From: Argopecten irradians
Taxonomy: Eukaryota; Mollusca; Bivalvia; Pectinida; Pectinidae
Length of the DNA stretch: 64,000 bases
Reading direction: 5' to 3'
NCBI RefSeq assembly: GCF_041381155.1
Contig: NC_091143.1
Span: 38,517,996-38,581,995 of the forward strand
Position 1 is the stretch's first letter; each line of letters opens with the position of its first letter. Of this stretch, positions 43,899 through 56,700 are shown piece by piece. The translations under genes and the position numbers were made by a program. The notes beneath the pieces were generated by a model. That model saw nothing but the letters and a program-made list of their open reading frames with translations. It made no database searches and was not told the DNA's origin.

Positions 43899-44757
43899 TA
43901 TTTCCCATTCAATTCAAATTAAATATCCTATTGTGAGTCTTGTGAACCAACATACACATACGCTATCCAAAGTCACCGGTAGGCTGTATTGCACATGTAT
44001 TGCACACACTCTACTTTTTATGCATGGGCGCCGCCATATTGGCTATATGGATAGCAGTGTAAACTCAAGATAACTTCCGAATAGCCACAGACCGGATATG
44101 AACATTCGATAATCTTCCTTTCCGCGAGGAAAACAGAACACATGTGTGTCGCAATGGGATGCAACCGCTGTTTGTCTCGATTTTCAATATAATTGTGATT
44201 TGTTTTATCCTTCGAAGATTAACAGACATCTTATAAAACAGCATTTTCGACCTTAGCGTCGAATCGTTTGGTAAATATTGCCCTGTTGTCCTTTTGAAGT
44301 CTGTTAGTTTCGGCCCATGATTGTCATGAATGATTCCTATCTGTGTTGTTCCCACTTACATGTTGTTCTCTACATGTATTACATGTAATAGTACTAATAC
44401 AAGTCTCTTAACAAATTTAAAGATCTACTCATGGTATAACTTTCGACCATCTCAGTGACCTCTCTACCTTTTTCAGCCTAACTATATAGTATATACAGAC
44501 TGATATGGGATAGGCCGATTAATTTAACCCTAAGCCCAAGTTAGAAAAATGGAGTCCTAAACTGGTAAAGTAAAATTATAAGGATTGATTTCTTAAGGCA
44601 TTCAACATGAAAGATGGCTACGTAAAATGGAAAACAAAAAATACATGAAAATCGGGAAAAAATGGGTAAATATTTTTGGCCACATTAATAGGTATATATA
44701 CATGTTGTTAATAACTTAATGTATTATTTTTTATAATTGCACTACAGATTAACCAAG
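43899..44757. promoter_or_regulatory. shared divergent POLR3G / EFL1 promoter region
   Basis: About 860 bp lie between the two start codons. CCGCCATATT at about 44032-44041 fits the YY1-like pattern CCGCCATNTT, about 130 bp upstream of the POLR3G ATG, and may serve both genes. No TATA box is evident near either start. An acceptor (CTACAG, before 44748) lies 10 bp upstream of the EFL1 ATG, so a 5' UTR exon of EFL1 probably lies in this interval. Its donor could not be fixed. Confidence 0.55.
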
Positions 44758-47700
44758 ATGAGGACAACTACTCCAGAAAAACTGGTCCAGCTCCAGAAAA
44801 ACCCATCCAACATCCGAAACATTTGTATCCTGGCTCATGTTGATCATGGTAATTAATTATAAGGGATTGCTCATCAACAAGCAATAAATTTGACAAGATA
44901 ATGAATGTTTAGACTTGATGGCAAACTGCCCTCCTCTTTGTAATTATTTTACAGTGTACAAATTTTTTTTTGTATTTATTGTATTTTATTTTTCCAAATT
45001 TTTATCAAACAGAATTAGATAACATATAAAGAAGATACAACTTTCATTCCTAACACATCTATTATGCAGTGTACATAATTTTACACATCGATTTAAGGAA
45101 TAAGTGTACAATTTACTGTAATTCTTTTGCCAACTGGCTCAGTTTCATGAACATTCCCGAAAATATGCTTCATGGCTGACAAATGGTAATTTTTCTCTAT
45201 CAAAAACAGGAGCTGACGAATTAGTAGTATTTTTCTTCAGTTACAAAAGTTACTTACTTTACACCATTAAAACCACCATTGAAAAGTTTGAGCTTCTAAT
45301 CTTACTTCAGTTTTACTTTTATTCTGCCCCAAATGAACCTAAAAAAACACTTCCAGTTCCCCATCGGTGCTTATAGAGTGGAATATAATATCAGTACTTT
45401 CAAGTCATTTAAATCAATATTGTAATTGTGTTTTGAAGGAAAAACCACTCTTGCTGATGCTTTGGTGGCCAGTAATGGTATCATTTCACAGAGGATGGCT
45501 GGCAAGGTAATATTACACATAGTTATCTCCCCTTGTCAGATTACTGACAGACATAATATCAGTTTATACATGGTATATTTCAAATTAAAACAGCAAATTA
45601 TGATTTCAAGCTGGTGTATTTGTTCATATTCACTTATTTTTTGTTGCACAAGAAATTACTGACTTGTAATATACATTTTGTTTTGAATTATTTTTTGTTG
45701 ATAGTTATATAGGATTCTTAAAATAAAAAAAGAAGTTAAAATTTGATATTTTTGTCATAAGAACTACTTCTAATTTTGTATCTCAGCTATCAAAACTCTT
45801 TATTTTGTGTTCTATCAGTTGCGATATATGGATAGTAGAGAGGATGAACAGACACGTGGAATCACTATGAAATCCAGCGCTATATCCTTAGCTGTCCAGA
45901 AAGGTAACAACTCTATATATGTATCCTTCTCTATAACTCAAGTTTGTACATAACAGCAGTGGCCAAATGGGACTAATTCACATACCACGCGATACCTGAT
46001 AACGTTTGTGTGGGACTATTGTTTCTATTGGTAATGTAATGACGTCATTTCAGAGGGAAAATTTCAAAGAGTTACATTTCATTATCACTGGAGATACTTA
46101 TCCTGCACAAACGTTATCGGTTACGTATCTCATGGTAATTAGTTCCATAGTTAAAGATGTCTCCCTGTCTGCCACAAGCTTTCTGCCTTGGGTTGTGAGT
46201 TCTCTTGTAAGGATGTACTAGTATATTTATATGTCTCAGTTTGAAAGACTAATTACTATTAATTACAATTTGGTGATGACTTTGTTTGGTAATACATGTA
46301 TATCTGTTTCTATGTACTAATCCAATTAGTTGGTTGCACTTTGATTGCCTTTTCAATAGTGTCCTGTTTTACCATTTTTATCCACTTTTTTATATGATTG
46401 TTGTGTTTTAACGGGGAAAAACATTTTATCATTCAAATCTCTTGAAACCCTTTCAAAAACATAGAAGGTGTTTTATAATAGAACACATTATTTTTTACCA
46501 TAAAGTATGCTTTAAAAGCTGTACCAATGTTGATGTTTGTTTGGCCCTAAATGACCCAGACTAATTTGGTGGGCCGTTAAATAAATTAAAAAAAAAAAAA
46601 AACCCCAAAAAAAAAAAAAAAAAAAAAAACTCTGGGTACCAGACCAACACCGTTTAACAAATCTCCAAATAAAAGATAGATCTTTGCTTTGAAAAGTACA
46701 TGATATAAAATATTGATAAAAATAAAATGTGAATTGAATTTGATGTCAAATCCCCGTGTTTATTTTACAGAAACACAGGAGTACCTCGTTAATCTGATAG
46801 ACTCACCAGGTCACGTTGATTTCTCGAGTGAGGTGTCGACAGCTGTTCGTCTTTGTGATGGAGCTGTGGTTGTCGTAGACGTGGTGGAAGGAGTCTGCCC
46901 TCAGGTAGATTTCTTCATCAGCTTATTTTGTAATACATTGTAGTTTTGTTTGACCTGAAACACTTGCATTACTTTGTATATGCGGTTTGGATGTGTATTC
47001 CGTCTTTGCATATTACAGAGGTAGCTCCCTTGCGGGTAGGTATCGATTGTTACGTCATTATTTTGTGAGCACAATTCACGTCGTTTTCTCCGAAACGTAT
47101 GACGTTACACTCGCAAACACATGACGTCACAATCAATACCTACCCGCAAGTGCAGATAACTCTGTAATATGCAAATTCGGAATACTAAAAATTTGCATAG
47201 GGATCGAGATTTTCCAATCAAATGCTACCTTGGTTTTAATTTCTGACACCTTTGTGAAGACTGAATGTGAGGTGGGACAGCATTGTTTCTTATTTAATTA
47301 GATTTACTTCTAACGTTTTTATGGAGATTGACTATAGATGTTGGTTGTGAAAGTGTTCTTGTGTTTAATTAATTCTGAGAGTTCATTGTATTTAACCAGA
47401 CCCATGCAGTACTGAAACAGGCGTGGCTGGAAAACATCAAGCCGGTACTGGTCTTTAACAAGCTCGATAGGCTGATCATGGAACTGAAGATGGACCCACT
47501 GGAAGCTTTCTTTCATCTACAAGTTATTTTGGAACAGGTATTTAATACTGACTAATTGACCTAATTAGGACCCTGCTACAGAATCGTAACTAGTAGGCGA
47601 TTACAAGTTCTTTATATTGGTTACGCTTGAGGATGTTTAGAATAAGCCATCATTCTAAAATTGCACGACATATATGTACCAAAGGGGTAATGCTACTCAC

Positions 47701-50700
47701 ACGCTGAGACACCTACCGTCTTTTGTTAGCTTCTCTCCCTCTTACAATTTTTTTTTTTGCACTTACAATAGTTACAGAAGCTGATTCCACTGAATTGATG
47801 TGTTTTAGGTAAACTTGGTGACCAATGAGCTGTTTACTACAGAGATTATGGCTAAGACTTCCAATGTAAGTACCTATACTGTCCTCTCTGGTATAACTTT
47901 ATATATATATATTTGAAAAAAATTATACCTTTTACCGTTTTCGCTGTAATTAGTGCCCCTCCGTCTATAAGCGCCCCTCCCTTTTTCTGGAGAAATGATG
48001 AAGTTGTATAAACGCCCCCATCCCAAGAAAATAACCCTGTTTTACAAAATGTGATGCCTCTGTCACCAGCAATGTATCCCATATGGAGCCATATGGAGTC
48101 TTTTACATTTGGATCACAACATAATAATGCATCTCAAAGGACAAAAGGCATATGCATGTTTACTGTAACAGATCAATGTACCATGAGTACAGAAAGATTT
48201 AAAATATGGATGACTTTTTTGTCCGCAACTTACATTTTGGTCCACTAATAAGCAACCCCTTTGTTACAATTATTTAAGTGCCCTGGACGCTAATTACAGG
48301 AAATACGGTATACATAAATGATTTTTTCATAAATCTATGAAAATGTGACAACCCTAATGTCGTTGTTGTACGTTTGATGCATTAATCATGCAGTGTTAAA
48401 AACCATAAATATAATGTAATATCTGTATTGAGATGTTTGATGTATACCTTGCTTTATACCAATGAAGACAATCTACTCTAAGCTTTTCTTAGCAGATTGA
48501 TGGCACAGGTCAGGAGTCAGAGGAAGCTGGGGTGAGAAATTCTAAGTCATATTGCAATTCATATCTACAGAGATGTGGTTCATATCTACAATGATGTAGT
48601 TCATATTTACAATGATGCAGTCCATATCTACAATGATGTAGTTCATATCAACAATGATGTAGTTCATATCAACAATGGTAGTTCACATCTACAATGATGT
48701 AGTTCACATCTACAATGATGTAGTTCACATCTACAATGATGTAGTTCACATCTACAATGATGTAGTTCACATCTACAATGATGTAGTTCACATCTACAAT
48801 GATGTAGTTCACATCTACAATAATGTAGTTCACATCTACAATGATGTAGTTCACATCTACAATAATGTAGTTCACATTTACAATGATGTAGTTCACATTT
48901 ACAATGATGAAGTTCACATCTACATGATGTAGTACCGGTATTTCACATCTACAATGATGTGTAGTTCACATCTACATTGATGTACCGGTATTTCACATCT
49001 ACAATAATGTAGTTCACATTTACAATGATGTAGTTCACATTTACAATGATGAAGTTCACATCTACATTGATGTACCGGTATTTCACATCTACAATAATGT
49101 AGTTCACATCTACAATAATGTAGTTCACATTTACAATGATGTAGTTCACATTTACAATGATGTAGTTCACATCTACAATGATGTAGTTCACATCTACAAT
49201 GATGTAGTTCACATCTACAATGATGTAGTTCACATCTACAATGATGAAGTTCACATCTACAATCATGAAGTTCACATCTACAATCATGAAGTTCACATCT
49301 ACAATCATGAAGTTCACATCTACAATCATGAATTTCACACCTTCAGTGATGAACTATACCACCAAATAAGCATCACAACTTAATTTATATGTTTATTTAC
49401 AGTCCCATGATTGGACAATACAGGCAGATGATGAAGAAGAGGAAAGGAACATATTCTTCTCTCCATCACAAGGCAATGTTGTTTTCGCCAGTGCATATGA
49501 TGGCTGGGGTTTCACGTAAGTCGATAGAGAATGTCTGTTCAATAGAGATTTTCACAGTTGAATTAGAAATGTTGATCATTATTGATAGTGTGCCTTATAA
49601 TGGAATACATGTAGCCTGAAAATAGTTATTTTGTTTAAGCATTATCTATCTACCATAGTAATGCTGGAGTTAAAGCAGTAATAGGCCTGGCACAAAGATT
49701 ACGAGTTTAGACTTAGCCAATCACTGATAACATTACAAAAGTTCTTTCTTGGTTAGTTACAGCAAAAACTTAAGATTGTTTCATGATCCTGAAGCCAGGA
49801 CTAGCAAAATTAAACCATCTTGGGTAAAAATTATCTCCATTGTCTTTGAATACAAATTAATATTAACACAAATTAGTTTCTCTTCATTTCCCACAGGCTC
49901 AACCATTTTGCTGACATGTTTTCAAAAAAGTTGGGAATCAAGAAAGAAGTACTACAGAAGACATTGTGGGGAGATTTTTACCTGAATAGTAAAACTAAAC
50001 GTATTATGAAGGGTGCCCAGTCCAAGGTCAAAAAGCCATTGTTTGTACAGTTCATCCTAGAGAACATTTGGGCTGTGTACGAATCTGTGAGTGTTAAAAG
50101 GTAAGTGGAGATAACTCTTGTTTGTACATTTTATCGTGGAAAATATTTGGGTTGTGTAAGAGTCTGTGAGTGTTTAAAGGTAAGTGGAGATAACTCTTGT
50201 TTGCACAGTTCATCCTAGAGAACATTTGGGCTGTGAACGAGTCTGTGAGTGTTAAAAGGTTAGTGGGGATAACTCTTGTTTGTACAGTTGATTGTGGAGA
50301 ACATTTCGGCTGTGTATGAGTCTGTGAGTGTTAAAAGGTAAGTGGAGATAACTCTTGTTTGTACAGTTGATCGTGGAGAACATTTGGGCTGTGTACGAAT
50401 CTGTGAGTGTTAAAAGGTAAGTGGAGATAACTCTTGTTTGTACAGTTGATCGTGGAGAACATTTGGGCTGTGTACGAATCTGTGAGTGTTAAAAGGTAAG
50501 TGGAGATAACTCTTGTTTGTACAGTTGATCGTGGAGAACATTTGGGCTGTGTACGAATCTGTGAGTGTTAAAAGGTAAGTGGAGATAACTCTTGTTTGTA
50601 CAGTTGATCGTTGAGAACATTTGGGCTGTGTATGAATCTGTGAGTGTTAAAAGTTAAGTGGAGATAACTCTTGTTTGTACAGTTGATCATGGGGAACATT

Positions 50701-53700
50701 TGGGCTGTGTACGACTTTGTGATTGTTAAAAGGTAAGTGGAGATAACTCTTGTTTGTACAGTTGATCGTGGAAAACATTTGGGCTGTGTACGAATCAGTG
50801 AGTGTTAAAATGTAAGTGGATATAACTCTTGTTTGTACAGTTGATCATGGAGAACATTTGGGCTGTGTACGAGTCTGTGAGTAGAGATAATGACATTTCT
50901 AGGCTAGCCTCAATCTTTCCTCCACCAGTAAACATGTTTTGTCCACTAAATGTGATATAAACCAAGCCCAATGTTTGATTGTTGATGATATTTCTCTACA
51001 TTGTTGACAGAGATGTAGTAATGACTGAGAAGATTGTTAAGTCACTGGACCTGAACATCTTGCCGCGAGATATGAGACACAATGACCCGCGGGTGAAGCT
51101 ACAAGCTATAATGGGGCAGTGGCTGAGTGTGTCTAGAGCTGTCTTAGGTAAGGATCATAGAGGCTGGTATTTCACTCCTTTGGTGTGAGAAAGGAGAAAT
51201 TCAAACAGAGTGCATCTGCCTTGGGGTGAGACATTTGAATCTCAACTGGAGGGGCATCTCCCTTGAGTGAGAAATGCCAATCTCCACTTGCATAATATGA
51301 TCTTTGATTTTGTTGATATTATCAATGTGGATAATAGAATTAAACATTTTACAATATTGGGTAAAACACATACAAATAGCCTGAGTGCCACCAAAATGTA
51401 CACACAGAACTGTGAATTAAAACTTAGTCTTAATTGTAGAATTATATCTTGGTAAAATGTAGAAAAAAAACCACGTAAAAACACGAAACACAGTGAACGA
51501 CAAATAAGTAGTTTAAAGCATTCTAGTGTATAAAGTTTGTTTAAGCATGCTAGTATATAAATAGAAACACTTTGTTACCCATCAGACGTAGTGGTGGACA
51601 AGCTACCATCTCCGTTAGAAATCTCCGAGGACCGTGTAGAGAAACTGATGTGCTCTCAAGGTCAAAGCTTCCTGTCATTTCCCAAGGCCACACAGCAACT
51701 CAAGGAAGGTAAGGTCAAGGTGTTGAAAAGTACAATTTATATAAGGACATCTGTTACACATTCAGTGAATGTTTCATTTTGGATGTCTGTGTATACGTTC
51801 GTTAGACAATGTACTGTATTAATCCGGATATTACAGCAATAATCCTTATCCCCTTTCTATCAAGTGTTTTAGAACAAAGGACAAATAATACACATCTAGT
51901 GTTTTCGTTTGCTACTTTAAACAGCATTGGCAAAATATTTTGAAAATTTACTTTCTTTTAATATTTTATGTTGAAACTTTATGTATGAAACTGTACCATT
52001 TCAGCTTTTGTTGCCTGTAGTACAAGTGATAACAGCCCCGTGATATTGTTTGTATCTAAAATGTTTCCAGTAGAGAGAAAGATGTTACCACAATTCAAAC
52101 AAAGGTAGGTGTTTATGCCAGTCATTGGGCCATTCAAACCAAGTGTTTTTGTATTTCTATCAAAGAAATTCTCTAATTATTGGGAAGTTTTTATGTTGAT
52201 TCAAAAACTTTTATTCGAGTTTAATCATATTGGAGAAAGATTTAGTTTTAATTTGATCAAAGTATTTGAAAACAAATTTTGATTACATGCATATTGAATA
52301 TGATTTAGTTTGAATTTGATCAAAGTTTTTGAAAAACAATTTTATTGGAAACTTTCTGACTTTTTCATAAAAAAAATTGCAGAACCAAAAAGTGAATAAT
52401 GTTTTAGCCTTATTAGTAATGACTGGTTAAAACTTTATGATGTATCCAGTTACAAAATTACCAGAGATAGATGAAATATGCTGTCCTTTCCTTTAATCAT
52501 TAGGCCACTCACTGAGACAGAAATACAACAACGACGGGAGCAAGCCAGGCAGCGCCATCTGGAGAAAATGTCTGCTAACTCAAATGTAGTTGATGAGAAG
52601 GTGGTCGACAAAGATGGTAAGTCCTTGTGCTGATGTTGGGTTGGCTGTCTGTCCATCTGTCTGTCTGTATAGACACAACGTTGTGTGGCAAACTCCTCCT
52701 AAACTACTTGACAGATTTTGATAAAATTTGGTACACAGATCCATTATACAAAGGGGAGTTGAATACACTCAACACTCTGCAATTTCCTTTATTAATGGAC
52801 TAAATTTGTGAAGCGGGGGGTATTATTCGGCCATTCTGGCCACAGTTCTACAAATGCAAAAACATCATAAAATTTTGGTTTTCGTCCACAGATAAGCCGC
52901 ACTGGTGTATAAGCCGCACTCTCGATTTTCAGGGAAAAAATTCATGGCTTATACTCCGGAAAATATAGAAGTTTGTTTAGAAGTACTTGCATGCAATATA
53001 AAAGACAAAGTTTAGAGAGGTCTATATGGTATCAAATAAGTATATAGAACACAGTTAGTCATTGACCAGGAGATATATCTAGGTCTACAAAACTCAGAAT
53101 GAGTTACTCATTGACCAGGAGATATGTCTAGGTCTACAAAACTCAGAATGAGTTACTCATTGACCAAGAGATATGTCTAGGTCTACAAAACTCAGAATGA
53201 GTTACTCATTGACCAGGAGATATGTCTAGGTCTACAAAACTCAGAATGAGTTACTCATTGACCAGGAGATATATCTAGGTCTACAAAACTCAGAATGAGT
53301 TACTCATTGACCAGGAGATATATCTAGGTCTACAAAACTCGGAATGAGTTACTCATTGACCAGGAGATATATCTAGGTCTACAAAACTCAGAATGAGTTA
53401 CTCATTGACCAGGAGATATATCTAGGTCTACAAAACTCAGAATGAGTTACTCATTGACCAGGAGATATATCTAGGTCTACTAAACTCGGAATGAGTTACT
53501 CATTGACCAGGAGATATATCTAGGTCTACAAAACTCGGAATGAGTTACTCATTGACCAGGAGATATGTCTAGGTCTACTAAACTCGGAATGAGTTACTCA
53601 TTGACCAGGAGATATATCTAGGTCTACAAAACTCGGAATGAGTTACTCATTGACCAGGAGATATATCTAGGTCTACAAAACTCGAATATGAGTTACTCAT

Positions 53701-56700
53701 TGACCAGGAGATATATCTAGGTCTACAAAACTTTGATTGATGTGGATTAATGAGTTACTGCACATTATTGACCAGGAGATAGATATCTAGGTCCACAATG
53801 CAACTCGGAATGAGTTACTCATTGACCAGAGACCGATATCTAGGTCTATCAAAATAGGAATGAGTTATCGCTCCACTGACCAGGGAGGATATAGTCTAGG
53901 TCTTACAAAACTCGGAATGAGTTACTCATTGACCAGGAGATATGTCTTGCTACTGGACTTGGAAAATGACCTGGGGATTCACAGGTAGGCAAAATACAGG
54001 AGAGTCCTAATTATGACACCTCAACTGGTAGGGTCAAAGCCCAGGTAATTCTGAGTTACTCCACAGACCAGGTCCTATATCTAGGTACATAGAATGTTTT
54101 AAAAAAAGTCAACTCAAAGAATAGAAGAGATTTGACCATTGTACTTGTAGGTCTAAAAACAAGGAGATTGTCCTAATCTTGACCCTTACTTACTGGAATT
54201 TAAACAAAGGTCTAGGGTCTACAACTTGTCCGATCCCTTACTGGTAGACACAAAATGACCAGGAGGTCCTAATCTTGACCCCTTTACTGGTAGGACAAAA
54301 CAAGGATGTTAGGTCCTAATCTTGACCCCTTACTGGTAGACAAAACAAGGATGTTAGGTCCTAATCTTGACCCCTTACTGGTAGACAAAACAAGGATGTT
54401 AGGTCCTAATCTTGACCCCTTACTGGTAGACAAAACAAGGATGTTAGGTCCTAATCTTGAACCCCTTACTGGTAGACAAAACAAAGGTGTTAGGTCCTAA
54501 TCTTGATCCCTTTACTGGTGACAAAACAAGGGTGTTAGGTCCTAATCTTGACCTTTTACTGGTAACAAAACAAGGATGTTAGGTCCTAATCTTGACCCCT
54601 TACTGGTAGGACACAAAACAAGGTATGTTAGGTCCTAATCTTGACCCCTTACTGGTAGACAAAACAAGGATGTTAGGTCCTAATCTTGACCCCTTACTGG
54701 TAGACAAAACAAGGATGTTAGGTCCTAATCTTGACCCTTTACTGGTAGACAAAACAAGGATGTTAGGTCCTAATCTTGACCCCTTACTGGTAGACAAAAC
54801 AAGGATGTGTTAGGTCCTAATCTTGACCCCTTACTGGTAGACAAAACAAGGGTGTTAGGTCCTAATCTTGACCCCCTTACTGGTAGACAAAACAAGGATG
54901 TTAGGTCCTAATCTTGACCCCTTACTGGTAGGCAAAAACAAGGATGTTAGGTCCTAATCTTGACCCCTTTACTGGTAGACAAAACAAGGATGTTAGGTCC
55001 TAATCTTGACCCTTTACTGGTAGACAAAACAAGGATGTTAGGTCCTAATCTTGACCCTTTACTGGTAGGCAAAACAAGGATGTTAGGTCCTAATCTTGAC
55101 CCCTTACTGGTAGGCAAAACAAGGATGTTAGGTCCTAATCTTGACCCCTTACTGGTAGACAAAACAAGGATGTTAGGTCCTAATCTTGACCCCTTACTGG
55201 TAGACAAAACAAGGTGTTAGGTCCTAATCTTGACCCCTTACTGGTAGAACAAAACAAAGGATGTTAGGTCCTAATCTTGACCCTTACTGGTAGGCAAAAA
55301 CAAGGGTGTTAGGTCCTAATCTTGACCCCTTACTGGTAGGCAAAACAAGGATGTTAGGTCCTAATCTTGACCCCTTACTGGTGGGCAAAACAAGGATGTT
55401 AGGTCCTAATCTTGACCCCTTACTGGTAGGCAAAAACAAAGGATGTTAGGTCCTAATCTTGACCCCTTACTGGTAGACAAAACAAGGATGTTAGGTCCTA
55501 ATCTTGACCCTTACTGGTAGGCAAAAACAAGGATGTTAGGTCCTAATCTTGACCCTTTACTGGTAGGCAAAACAAAGGATGTTAGGTCCTAATCTTGACC
55601 CTTTACTGGTAGACAAAACAAGGGTGTTAGGTCCTAATCTTGACCCCTTACTGGTAGGCAAAACAAGGGTGTTAGGTCCTAATCTTGACCCCTTACTGGT
55701 AGACAAAACAAGGATGTTAGGTCCTAATCTTGACCCCTTACTGGTAGACAAAACAAGGATGTTAGGTCCTAATCTTGACCCCTTACTGGTAGACAAAACA
55801 AGGATGTTAGGTCCTAATCTTGACCCCTTACTGGTAGACAAAACAAGGATGTTAGGTCCTAATCTTGACCCCTTACTGGTAGGCAAAACAAGGATGTTAG
55901 GTCCTAATCTTGACCCCTTACTGGTAGGCAAAACAAGGATGTTAGGTCCTAATCTTGACCCCTTACTGGTAGGCAAAACAAGGGATGTTAGGTCCTAATC
56001 TTGACCCCTTACTGGTAGGCAAAACAAAGGATGTTAGGTCCTAATCTTGACCCTTTACTGGTAGACAAAACAAGGATGTTAGGTCCTAATCTTGACCCCT
56101 TACTGGTAGGCAAAACAAAGATGTTAGGTCCTAATCTTGACCCCTTACTGGTAGACAAAACAAGGATGTTAGGTCCTAATCTTGACCCCTTACTGGTAGA
56201 CAAAACAAGGATGTTAGGTCCTAATCTTGACCCCTTACTGGTAGGCAAAACAAGGATGTTAGGTCCTAATCTTGACCCCTTACTGGTAGACAAAACAAGA
56301 TGTTAGGTCCTAATCTTGACCCCTTACTGGTAGGCAAAACAAGGGTGTTAGGTCCTAATCTTGACCCCTTACTGGTAGACAAAACAAGGATGTTAGGTCC
56401 TAATCTTGACCCTTTACTGGTAGACAAAACAAGGATGTTAGGTCCTAATCTTGACCCCTTACTGGTAGACAAAACAAGGATGTTAGGTCCTAATCTTGAC
56501 CCTTTACTGGTAGACAAAACAAGGATGTTAGGTCCTAATCTTGACCCCTTACTGGTAGACAAAACAAGGATGTTAGGTCCTAATCTTGACCCCTTACTGG
56601 TAGGCAAAACAAGGATGTTAGGTCCTAATCTTGACCCTTACTGTGTAGACAAAAAACAAGGATGTTAGGTCCTAATCTTGATCCCTTTACTGGTAGGCAA

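Noticed and set aside
48540-49345. CRISPR-like regular repeat
   Set aside because: Units are contiguous without unique spacers and the genome is eukaryotic with spliced genes.
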